DNA of 64,000 bases from Dacryopinax spathularia (lineage: Eukaryota > Basidiomycota > Dacrymycetes > Dacrymycetales > Dacrymycetaceae): assembly GCA_037974965.1 (NCBI GenBank), contig JBBPFI010000005.1, forward strand, positions 434,001 through 498,000, given 5' to 3'. The notes under the pieces are model-generated. The model searched no databases, had not been told where the DNA came from, and worked only from the letters and a program-made list of their open reading frames with translations. A program made the position numbers and the translations under genes. This document shows, in pieces, positions 11,779-20,964 of this stretch. Every line of letters begins with the position of its first letter. Position 1 is the first letter of the stretch.

Positions 11779-12424
11779 TTAGAAACGCCTTCCTTTCCTC
11801 TGGCGTTCGAGGTCGTCGTAGCTGGCGCGAAGCCTGTCGTACTTGTCAGCGAGGAGGTTGTTCTCCATGTTAACAGCGTCCAGCTGGTCCTCGAGCTGGC
11901 GAATAATGTCGATCGCCTGAAGCAGACTGAGGGAACGCTGCTGGTAGAGGTGGCGGAGGAGATCCGGATTGTTATTGGCGAGGTGCTCGAAGTCGTCGTT
12001 ACCGTCCCAGTTCTCGGTGAGGTTGTTGTTGGTAGAGCCGCCGGTAGTAAGGGCGGCGAGGTTAATGGACGTAGCCTAGTACGAAGTTAGTTATTAGCGC
12101 CCGATATGGGCGAATGTGCTTACCACGTCGGCAGGGGCGGCGTCTTGATCCGCACTCATGTTGTTGTCGTTGTGCTAAAAGGGTGTTAGTAGGGGTATGC
12201 GAAAGAAAAGGGTAGATACATGCGCACCTGGTTGTCGTTGTTCTCCGTAGGAGCACGGCCATCAGAAGTCTTCTGCTTCTTGCTGCTCTGCTCGCTATCC
12301 TCGTCGCGTCCGCGTTTGTTGTTCCTTTTCTAAAGGCGAATTAGGAAAAGCAGGTAAAAGGAGCGTTAGTTATGCGCACGTTAGACCCTCCTCCGCCACG
12401 TTTGTTAGTAGAAGTCGAAGCCAT
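11779..12424 (-). CDS. Small coiled-coil protein of the Helitron block
   Basis: Four exons join in phase 0 through three introns with clear branch points (CTAAC) and give about 150 residues. The N-terminus is disordered and basic (MASTSTNKRGGGGSN, then KRNNKRGRDE and SSKKQK, NLS-like). An Asn/Asp-rich middle follows. The last exon encodes a coiled coil (LLQAIDIIRQLEDQL, then ENNLLADKYDRLR) and ends RQRKGRRF. I do not recognise the family. It resembles in plan, not in residues, the coiled-coil protein at the other end of the block (27527-28641). Confidence 0.7.
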
Positions 12425-12772
12425 CGTTTTCCTAGATGTATGCGCGTTAGTAAGGGGCGAAGCCAAAAAAAGGGAGATACTTACTATGCCGGGTTCCTCT
12501 GTCTGAGGGTATATGCTGTCGAGGTATTGAGGAGATGAGCGTTGAGAGAGACGAGGATGAGTCGGCGTGTGTAGAGGTCGAAGGTAGGGTGGGAACTCGG
12601 CGGAAGCAATTAAAGGGCAGGCCGTGTCCTCGGCGCTCCGGATAAGGGTCCTAGGGTCCTCTGCAGACGCGGTCCTACGGAGACAAATATTAGCACCCGT
12701 GTACTCCTCGCCTATTAAAAACGCGGAAATTACTTACGCATTGTTAAAGATACGGGGCCATGGGCGGTCGTG
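12405..12772 (-). CDS. Possible 3' exons of an unrecognised gene overlapping the start of the coiled-coil gene
   Basis: Three segments (12738-12772, 12485-12674, 12405-12431) read open and join in frame at good splice sites. The product is Pro/Ser-rich (HDRPWPRIFNNA, then RPLHTPTHPRLSQ) with an acidic end ENDGFDFY. The last segment overlaps the first exon of the coiled-coil gene in another frame. No start codon or 5' exon was resolved between 12773 and 13272. It could also be 5' leader sequence that happens to be open. Confidence 0.3.
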
Positions 12773-13272
12773 CTAATGAAATCGTTGGGAGTAGTAGGGA
12801 AGAGAATGGTGCGTACATTAGAGAAGGTAGGGCATTAACTGGACGCCGTTAGTGAGAAACGAGGTGTTTCTGCAGGTGGGAGTTAAAGGCTGCGAAGGTA
12901 GTGGCGTGTATGATTAAGCATGCGTGAGTTAGGGTCTGGTGGACATTAGAGAAGCGGCAGGGTTAAGTAGGGAAGTGAGATAGTAGCTGTACACTGCTTA
13001 ACCGAAGTCAGATTTGAGGTGCAAGGGGAAAATGAAGTACGCACCAGATGCTTGGAAGGACTTGTTCAGACAGTGAGGGTGGGATTGTGTGAACAAGTAA
13101 TATGGTGAACTCAATGGCATTGCAAGGATGATGTCCTGGAGTAATACATGCTGAACTCGGTACAAGTGTGTCGGGAATGTGCAGTCCGGGGAATGTGGCT
13201 TTGGTAAAGTTACAGTGGGTCGTGGCAGAGTTCGTGAAGTCGTAATGGCTTGATAGGAGACGGCGATGAAAA
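12773..13272. other. Unassigned interval between RPA1-like gene and coiled-coil gene
   Basis: Probably the RPA1-like 3' region plus possible 5' exons of the overlapping gene model at 12405-12772. A minus-strand segment starting MPLSSPYYLFTQS ends at a GTGCGT donor, but I could not connect it in frame. Confidence 0.35.
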
Positions 13273-15711
13273 TTAATCGCGGGGACCGTCGGGAACCATG
13301 TGAGTAATGACCCAGTTCTCGTTGACGAAGGTCTAGCAAGTAGTTAGGGATATGCAGAGCAGGTAGTGTGAAAGGAGCGTACGTTTCCGTTAGGTAGCGT
13401 CTTGGTAACGGTCTGCGCGGTTATGGTGACCTTGTACTTCCCCTTGACCAGTTCAAGGTATTGATCAAATTCCTCTCTTTCCTCCAACTAGGAAGAAGTT
13501 AGTGTTATGTTGTGTTCAGGCAGAGCTGGGCTTGCCTTATCACTGTGCTGTAAGCGAGCGAGAGTAATGGCCAGGTCGCCAAGGAGTTCGCGTCCCACCT
13601 CGTCGAAAGACGTGCACTCTATAGTCTCAGGGCCACCGTCATCGAGCCTGATGGTGAGATTGTAACTGGACGTAGTCAGAAGAGTGCTGTGTGTTTAAGA
13701 GTGTGCTTACAGATAACGAGGATTCTTGAACGAACGCTGGCAGGAGTTGCAGTACCACACGTTGTTCTTGTAAACTGCGCGCTTATGGCAGTCCGGCTGG
13801 GAGCAAGCATAATAGCCTATGTCAGCGTGGGGAACAATCTCGGCTTCCGCCACGACGATGAACGTGTCGGGTTCGCTCGATTCGCCCATCCCGAGCTCCT
13901 TGGCCTCAGCAATAGAGTACTCCGCCAGGGGGCTGGTAGCATCATCCGGAAGGTACCCGGCCGCGGTTCCGCGACCTGAGAGGGAGTGCCACGTGGTTTT
14001 GTTCTGAGAGGCGTACCTACGAGTTGTTAGTGTGCGCGGGATATTCGGGATTGAGACTCGTACCACGTGAGAAGGGCCTGATGAGCGGGGTCATCATCAT
14101 CAAAGACAACTTGGGTACGACCAGACTTCGTCATGAGGCTGGGCCCTTGGCGGTAGTCGTACTTTAGCCCTTTGATGGAGACAGCGCGACCAGCTTGACC
14201 TTCGAACTCGTCGCGGTAGTCCTCCCATACGCAGACGCGGACCATATACATGGTATCGTCAACGATGTAAACCTCTAGGAAGCTCGTAGTTTGCTGGCTG
14301 TTCTACATGCATAGCGAAGGATGAGAAGGCATGTCAGGATGGCCTTGATCCAATGTACCTTGGCTTTAAAGCGCACGCCGTCACCGACGGATTTGATAAT
14401 ACCGCGAATATCTGGCGCGGGTTCAGTAGGACGTAGACAGAGAGGTAATTTCTGCATACCGCAGTAGCTATTAGGACCGAGGTCTCTGACTTCCTCGACA
14501 GTTATGAACTGGAAGAAGTAGGCGGGAATGGAGCCGTCGTCCTCGGCCTGCCTTACGTGTTAGAGTATATGCTGTTAAGGAAAGATGATACTCACGTCTT
14601 CGAATATGGCATTAGCATTGAAGTTGAGTTGGAGGGAGTTGTCCACAGTATTATAAGCAGGGTTGGCGACGAGAATAGTGGCGTTGTAGAGAGCATATAC
14701 CTAGGTGGATGAGGCTTTGTTCAGTGAAACGAGAGATGGAGCTCTTACGGAGCCGACTTTCAGTTCTTTACTATAGCGGACTGCGGCTTTCCAGACTACA
14801 GCGCCGATCTCCCCCTGTTTGGTTTAGTCTTAGAGAGAATGAGATAGGGGATCACGTACGGATTCATCATGAAGAGTAAGTAGCTGGCGATTATACGATC
14901 CGTTTGGCCCTTCGTGGGTGCTGACGGGAGACTTGCGAGTGATACGACCGCGCACGAAGAAGCTGCGTAGAGTAAATCAGGTGGAGGAGGTATGTATATA
15001 GGAAGCGCGTACCGTGTGCTGTTAAGAGTGATTTCGGAAATTAACAGGCGCGGCACGGTGCACAGCGGAGTGTAAGTAGGGCGAGAGGACTTTGAGAACG
15101 TGATGTACATGAACGGGGCATTAGCAATGTGGGGATAGAATAGAGCGGCCTTGTCGAAGAACTTTGTGAGAGGTTGTTGATTATTCTGAGTGGAGACGTT
15201 CTGGGATGAAGAAATGGCGTGCATTGGGGCAACGAATGTGAGGAGGGTCGGGTGACCAATCGCGTAGGAGAGTTGCTTAAGAGGCCGGACGTTGTGTATG
15301 ATAAGGGAGCTATGTAGAGTGAGTGAGGTGCGGTGGAAGACGTAGGAAGCGTAACGCACGTAATGCCCTTATCAGAGATTGTGCGGATGAAGTTCTCGAT
15401 ACGAAGCATGGTGTGCTTGCGGAGGAGGTAAGCATCGTCTTCATCGCCATCATCATCCACATATTGATGCAAGTGGGGATGCAAGACAGCAGTAACGTAG
15501 TTCTCTCTGTCGCTTAGTTCGATGCTAGAAATGGGTTAGGTGCGCATATATGCGCGGTGACTCGGAATGCGTACTAGTAGTATGACTCTGCCGAACCCGG
15601 CGAAGGTTTTGACTCTTTAATGTTGCGGACTTGAACAACACAGTTGTAGTCGGGAACTTTGGTAGTGAGCAGGTTGCGGCAGGCTCCGGATGTCAGACCT
15701 ATGAAAGCCAT
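13273..15711 (-). CDS. RPA1-like (RPA70) single-stranded DNA-binding protein carried by the Helitron block
   Basis: Replication protein A large subunit homologue with all four OB-fold regions, read through about ten introns. The RPA70N domain starts MAFIGLTSGACRNLL and continues ELSDRENYVTAVLHPHLHQY. DBD-A: FFVRGRITRKSPVSTHEG, then QLLTLHDES. DBD-B: DIRGIIKSVGDGVRFKAKV, then VCVWEDYRDEF and AVSIKGLKYDYRQG. DBD-C has a zinc ribbon: GYYACSQPDCHKRAV, then WYCNSC (C-x4-C...C-x2-C). It ends about 90 residues later at NENWVITHMVPDGPRD. In the cell RPA coats ssDNA. Helitrons of plants and some animals carry RPA-like genes, so a role in handling displaced strands during transposition is plausible. 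No stop or frameshift is evident. It could be a captured host gene, but its position favours element function. Confidence 0.85.
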
Positions 15712-15944
15712 GGTGGTTGGAGAACGAGAGTAGGTGTAGGGGTAGTAGTAGGAGGGAAAGGCATGAAGACTGCTGGAGGGACCACAGGGTGGGTTCAAGT
15801 CACATAATTGCATCCGTCAATTGCGTCCGATCGGGTTTCCGCGGCGTTAGGAGCTGCTTTACCACAATACGGGAAAAGATGCATAGATTGTAGAGGTACT
15901 ATTACAATGTGGATGCCACGGAGATGTTGAGGTGTGTGGTTGTA

Positions 15945-16616
15945 CTAAGCGCCGTATAGGAAGCGGCTTTTATGTATACTCTGTTGCATACGTACACGCT
16001 GTTTGTGTAGTTTGCGAACGAGCATTTTTTGGCGTCGCTCTAAAAGACGCAATGAACACACAAGTTCCTTGAGAGATTCGGTGAGGTCGAGTGCGTGTTG
16101 TGGTTGAGCTTCGGGTAGATCAGCCTTGCGGGAGGCAGTGCGGGTGGGAAAGTCCTGCTGAAGCAGAGCGGGAGGAATGCCGAAGTTGAATGTCGGAACT
16201 TGAAGTGTGTTCACGTCGTGCGGGTGAGACATTGCGGGCCAGGTTGGCGTCAGGGGAAGAGGAGTGTACGGCACCGTGGGATGGTACTCCTCGTGAATAC
16301 TCAGAGCGGGAGAAGAGTGACGGGGACTAGGACAAGATTAGCTGCGTCGTAGGAGGCGACGTGCAAATTAACCTGCTAGGAGGTCGCGGGCTGGCATCCG
16401 TCGAGCGAGTTATGTGGGCAAAAGTCGTGCCTAATTGCGCTAACCATGGTGCACACTGCACGCATGGCGTGATAGTGCAGGTGGGAGTAACGCTGCTGGG
16501 ATACTTAGCCAGGCTCACCCCGGAATGTAAAAGACGTACATCTTCGGAGTGATGGTAACGGGGAAGTCAGGGGAGATAGCGGTCTTTGTGTTAACGGCAA
16601 TCAGAGGACGTGACAT
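15945..16616 (-). CDS. Unrecognised small protein with basic C-terminal coiled coil (Helitron block)
   Basis: Three exons join in frame, with introns opening GTACGT and GTTAAT, and encode about 190 residues starting MSRPLIAVNTKTAISPDF. The middle is Pro/Ser/His-rich (YHPTVPYTPLPLTPTWP). The last 60 residues form a basic coiled coil (LDLTESLKELVCSLRLLERR, then KLHKQRVRMQQSIHK) ending SRFLYGA. A TATAAA box lies 53 nt before the ATG. No known family is recognised. The heavy Lys/Arg content on a helix suggests nucleic-acid or protein binding; that is inference. Confidence 0.6.
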
Positions 16617-16668
16617 GCTACGTGAGGGTAGGGTTAGGTGAGGAAGATTGTCCGAATTGGTCTGCAGA

Positions 16669-16674
16669 TTTATA
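16669..16674 (-). promoter_or_regulatory. TATAAA box of the 16.6 kb gene
   Basis: TATAAA on the minus strand, 53 nt before the ATG at 16616. Part of the shared promoter design of the block. Confidence 0.5.
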
Positions 16675-16972
16675 GCTCGCGTTGGGCCTTAGACTTGTGA
16701 AGAATGGGCGTGCTGTGCTGCCATGATTGCACGCAGTGGGAAGGAGAGTGGTCTGTAATGAAGCACAGCGTTTTGCTGCACACTGCGTACCTGAATGAGG
16801 CGTTCAGGAGCGTGCCTGACTTGGCTTCATTGGTTTGTCCAAGGTTCTCAGCACAGGATAGAGCACGGCCTTGGAGTACATATATTGGCGAGAAGACTAA
16901 AACCGGTGCAAGGTGGCGACTGGGTGAACAGCGGAGGAAGTATGCACGAAGTTAATTCAAGACAAGCGATGC

Positions 16973-17751
16973 CTAGGTACGATACATAGTGCTTCGAGCA
17001 GTCTTAGAGTAGTCTAGGCGTCTGTGTAGTGTGGCGTAAAGCTCGCTTTTCGGGGGTACTTCGCGAGTAGGAAGCCCTGCAGAGAGCATGTTCAAAACGT
17101 CCACCACGTCAGTGTCTTTCATGTTCACGTAGTCAAGACAGAACTTGTCGATCCTCTGCCAATGCATGTAGCGGAGGACTATAACGGCTCCATTCCACTC
17201 GGACATGAGGGATCGGTACGGCATTTTCTTAGTAGAGTTGGCGCGGGTGATACTTTGCGTCGTCCGGTATTCCGTGATAATGTGGAAAGAAAGAGTGCGT
17301 TTTGCGCCTGTTCGGTCGTCTCGTGTGTGAATGACGTTCAAGTAATCTGCGTACGGCCCTTGTAGGTGCTTCTCGAGAGGAAGGGCGTAGAGCTTCGAAG
17401 AGCAATTGTTGCAGAGGACGAAAGTGAAAGGTAATTGCACGAGGAGAGGAGGAGCGTCGAGCGGTACCAACAGCGCGGAGAGATAAATCGTGAAGAGTTT
17501 CTTCTCAACCTAACAGCGAAGGTTAGCGGGTTGAGTACGGAAGGAGGATTAAACTTGCCTGGAACGACACTTGTCGAGGCGCTTTGATTACGATGGACTC
17601 AAGCACCTGGTAGCGAACTAAGCCTTCGCATGTTAACTAGATAAGTGAGGATTAGAAACGAAGGTTAAGGCGGGTAGGTGCGTACCGCATCCGATTCGTT
17701 CTCAACTGGAACTGCGATGTTGAGGTCGTCGAGTATATCAAGGTCCGCCAT
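16973..17751 (-). CDS. Unrecognised protein P1 of the Helitron block
   Basis: Begins MADLDILDDLNIAVPVEN; about 225 residues. The first intron is GT-AG. The second has donor CAG|GCAAGT, the consensus GC-AG type, and both keep frame. The protein contains one Cys pair (LCNNCSSKLYALPL) and a C-terminal segment KDTDVVDVLNML...SELYATLHRRLD. The SELYATLHR tail closely matches the SELYALLHR tail of the 18.8 kb gene, so the two are probably paralogues. A TATAAA box lies 36-41 nt before the ATG. The function is unknown. Confidence 0.7.
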
Positions 17752-17786
17752 TGTAGCTGGCGAAACATTGTGGAACGTCGGGCAGA

Positions 17787-17792
17787 TTTATA
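17787..17792 (-). promoter_or_regulatory. TATAAA box of P1
   Basis: TATAAA on the minus strand, 36-41 nt before the P1 ATG at 17751. Confidence 0.55.
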
Positions 17793-18040
17793 GAGTGCAA
17801 GCAGAGACGAAATGTCAAGACTTGGTAGACAAGAGAGGGCGAAGCCAGTCCGCGCGATGTGTTTGAGAAGGACATGCCGATGAGTGTATTGGAACCAAGA
17901 AAGGAAGTGGACGTGATGTGGTATGAGACTCAACCGCGCCTCCTGGGCCTCTAGTTCAAGGCACAAGGGCGGTGCCAGGCACGAGAGACAAGAGGACAGG
18001 AGTTGACGTGGGCAGTGCAAGGAGAATAGCATTGTAGGCC

Positions 18041-18046
18041 TATAAG
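18041..18046 (+). promoter_or_regulatory. TATAAG box of the 18.1 kb gene
   Basis: TATAAG 37 nt before the ATG at 18078. It faces away from the P1 promoter; together they make a divergent promoter pair. Confidence 0.5.
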
Positions 18047-18077
18047 TTCGGTTCGAGGAGAAGAGGGAAGGCCAACT

Positions 18078-18650
18078 ATGGCGCGTGCATTTAGCGACCT
18101 CTTGCTTGGTGCTGTCTTTCCGGTAAGGGCGGGTGTCATATTCATTAGCCTGCGTGGTGACTTAGGACAGGGCGAAGATAGATTCAAAGCCTTGGTATAT
18201 CGTGCCAATCAGGAAAGAGGAGAGGGGCGGAAGATTCGTTGTCTAGAAGTCGCGACAACGAGCGGTGGCATAGATGTCGTCCCTAAAATCACGGATGTAA
18301 TACCGAAGTGGAGCGCGGGTTACCAAACAAGGGTGCATTACATTCCAGGCACCAACATCAAGCTAAAGAGCTTTTACAAGATCATGTACGCCGATCAACA
18401 GCACGGGCACATGAACATTTCCATTATGGAGCTAACCGGGCATACATGGCGAGGCCCAATCGTAGTTACCAAATGGACCATGAATCGCCGCGCCATTCTG
18501 TTGCACATGACGGATGAAGATCGAACGGTAGTAGATGCGTTGATGACCACGTAAGGCGAATAGCGTTTATTAACGCTGGCTAACATCTGTCGTAGCTTTA
18601 TCGAGGAGATGCTATATGGGATAGACCAAGGGAACGCGAGGTTGCTGTAA
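18078..18650 (+). CDS. Unrecognised protein R of the Helitron block
   Basis: Begins MARAFSDLLLGAVFPVRAGV; about 176 residues. One intron (donor GTAAGGCG near 18551, acceptor TAG near 18594) joins in frame to FIEEMLYGIDQGNARLL. The segment TDEDRTVVDALM is similar to KDTDVVDVLNML of P1, a weak hint that it belongs to the same small family. No known domain is recognised. It is divergent from P1. Confidence 0.6.
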
Positions 18651-18825
18651 CTGCGTAGTATAGATGCGAACAGCGGGGGAAAATGTGATTGGTTCGGATG
18701 CTTAGCGGGTGTAATGTGATATAGTGCGTATTGAGTCATTGCCGCTCAACTGCGTCGACCGAACGCCTAACATCGTGCATCTTCCTCTCCTCTTCTCCCA
18801 CACACCCATTCATAGAACCGGGGAA

Positions 18826-19529
18826 ATGGCATTGATCTCAAGCGGCAGCTGCGTGATGCTATCGCCGATGAGTGAGGGGAGACACACCATTACCGAGGTG
18901 CGTTGGCTCATAGACGCGCGCCTTGAGACGTTGCTGATCCGCGATGCTTAGGGCGGCGAAATTTGGTATGAAGTCGTACCTACTGTGAAGGTGGGACGAT
19001 CGCCTTTATCAAGACGTCGGGTAGGTGCGGCGATGTATTGAGATAGATGCGTAGCTAAACTGCACAGGTACCGCCGTTTGTTACCCTTCCCACGAGATCT
19101 CTTCTCGTAAGGGCGGAGCTTGAGAATCCGTGCCAGATAGTGGAGGTGCCCATGTATTACTCGGTTTCGAGTAATACGTGCAACATCCATGCAATCGATG
19201 TTCGCGCTTGGTTGGAGGGCCCCTTCGTATCAGGCCATGTCTTGGTAGAGGAGGAGGAAGAAGGCTCGGAGTACGTGATAATCGGGGAACTTCGCACCGC
19301 CAAGCAGTTGTTGCCTCGCGAGAACGGGACTGCGAAGCAACGATGGCTCGTACTTCGGAAGTGTGTAACAGACGGTAAACAGACGATGGATTATGGGCAT
19401 GTGGGGGACAGGGAGATGCAGCCATTGCTTAATGCCATCAAAGAGGAGCGCATTGTGATGGGCGCTCTGTTACCTGACTCGGAGTTATATGCTTTATTAC
19501 ATAGGGATGTTACAGTCTTGGAGGACTAA
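18826..19529 (+). CDS. Unrecognised protein P2 of the Helitron block, paralogue of P1
   Basis: Starts MALISSGSCVMLSPMSEG. Two introns (18898 to about 18951 and about 19021-19069) restore one open frame of about 200 residues. It contains an acidic stretch (VLVEEEEEGSEYVIIGELR) and ends DREMQPLLNAI...ALLPDSELYALLHRDV. The PxSELYAxLHR tail matches P1. Function and fold are unknown. Several beta-rich segments might form an OB-like fold, but this is a guess. Confidence 0.65.
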
Positions 19530-19557
19530 ATGCGACGCGTACAATAGCTTACGCGGC

Positions 19558-19903
19558 CTAGAAGTCGTATGATTCACCTTTGTCGTCCTCTTCTTCTGGA
19601 CCTTCTCTCAGCAGGTAGACGGACTCCAGTACGAACTGGATTCTCCACTGGTCCTCCTTCCTAAAGTCGGTGTCTTTGTTATCAAAATGCTTTCGAACTC
19701 GCATCTCGAGCAAAACGAGGTCGTTCTTTTTGAGCTTGGAGCAAGGGTAGTTCTTCAGGTCTTTTTTCCGCGCCATTCCTTCACGAGCATCATATACTTT
19801 CTTGAACTCGCTGGCCTATGACCTGTTAGATAAAGGCAAGATGGTACGGAAGTCTGCGTACTGGTTTCGGAGACTGATACTTCTTCTGAAAGCGACTAGC
19901 CAT
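19558..19903 (-). CDS. Unrecognised small acidic-tailed protein O, overlapping the stop of gene N
   Basis: The body reads MARKKDLKNYPCSKLKKNDL...RKEDQWRIQFVLESVYLL and ends in an acidic tail EEEDDKGESYDF. A short upstream exon beginning MASRFQK joins in frame through a roughly 70-nt intron whose donor, GTATCA, is only moderate. Its ATG uses the last A of gene N's TAA stop (TAATG), so both could lie on one mRNA. Alternatively translation starts at the internal MARKKD. The family is not recognised. Confidence 0.5.
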
Positions 19904-20700
19904 TATGGTGCCGAATGGATTAAGTTCCTGGTCTTTTCGATGTCATCTTCCACTCTTAGTGGGCGTGCCATAAACCTACCGAGTACCGGCTTTGAGTAAA
20001 TATTCGCAATATGGGTCGCAGCCTTCGTGTCGTCTTTGGCCAGCGGCTTCACGCTGATGTATACTTGGTCGGCCCAACCGGAGCCCTCGCCCTCGAACTG
20101 TGCGACCACAACTCGACCGACCACCCAAAGGAGGACGGGATTGTTATCTGAACGTACTAAGAAATTGGCCATATTTAATGCTTGCGCATTTCCGAATCGC
20201 AGATTAGATGGACATGAAGTTACGTAGTACACGCCCCTTTCGGCGTTCACGTAACGCCTCATAGAAGTAATGCGACTGACACAAAGTGTTTAGCGTCACT
20301 GATGTGAAAGGGCCAGCTCACGTTTGCATGGTTTGATCGTATTCGCCCATATCAATCTTTACGCCTTCAACTGTTACCAAGGCAGCGGAGTTAAGCAGCT
20401 GCTCGGCTTCTAGATCATCGGATCTTTCCGTGTCGCTGTTATCACCGCCGACATGAGAACCCGTGTGATGAGCGCTGGGAACTTCCGAGCTTTGTGGGAA
20501 AAGGACTGTCGCAGGCGTTCTCTGCTCGTCTTCCGATTCAGTTAGGTCTGGGGCAACTTCATCGCCATTGTCTAATCTAGCGCTGATAGAGATACTAAGC
20601 TGAGGTTAGCTCGACGATCAGTAAAAGCGTACCGTTGGCGTCGTGCAGTAACCTCGTCGTTGATTCCTACATTGACACGCTTATTCGACGTTTTCCCCAT
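19903..20700 (-). CDS. Unrecognised protein N of the Helitron block
   Basis: Three exons with clean joins encode about 230 residues. The basic start is MGKTSNKRVNVGINDEVTAR; an acidic, disordered middle (TESEDEQRTP...SDTERSDDLEAEQ) follows. The globular C-terminal part reads ANFLVRSDNNPVLLWVVGRV...DQVYISVKPLA...LGRFMARPLRVEDDIEKTR. That part is loosely reminiscent of a BAH-like beta-barrel, but I cannot assign it. A TATAAA box lies 43 nt before the ATG. It lies just downstream of the Rep gene on the same strand. Confidence 0.65.
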
Positions 20701-20742
20701 GCTCACCAGGACGCGTGCCCTAGCGACGTCTCCTGAGCTCGC

Positions 20743-20748
20743 TTTATA
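20743..20748 (-). promoter_or_regulatory. TATAAA box of gene N
   Basis: TATAAA on the minus strand, 43 nt before the ATG at 20700. Confidence 0.5.
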
Positions 20749-20964
20749 GCCCGGGTGAATAGTACTGCCTTTATGAGGAACAGGAAGAAGCGGTGTCCAG
20801 CAGTGTGAGGGATCAAGACGGAGGCAGTGTGCTAGAACGGATGTTCCTGGTGCCTGGTGCCTGACAGCGGTGCGCGGCAGGCACGAAGGACAAAGCGCTG
20901 CTAAGCTGTGCTTTCAGACCTATGCAACTGAATCAAGGTGGAAAGATTGTGTATTCAAGCTATC

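Noticed and set aside
13000-13340. Minus-strand frame beginning MLDLRQRELGHYSHG
   Set aside because: It overlaps the last RPA1-like exon in the wrong frame; the RPA1-like frame ends at 13273 with a stop.
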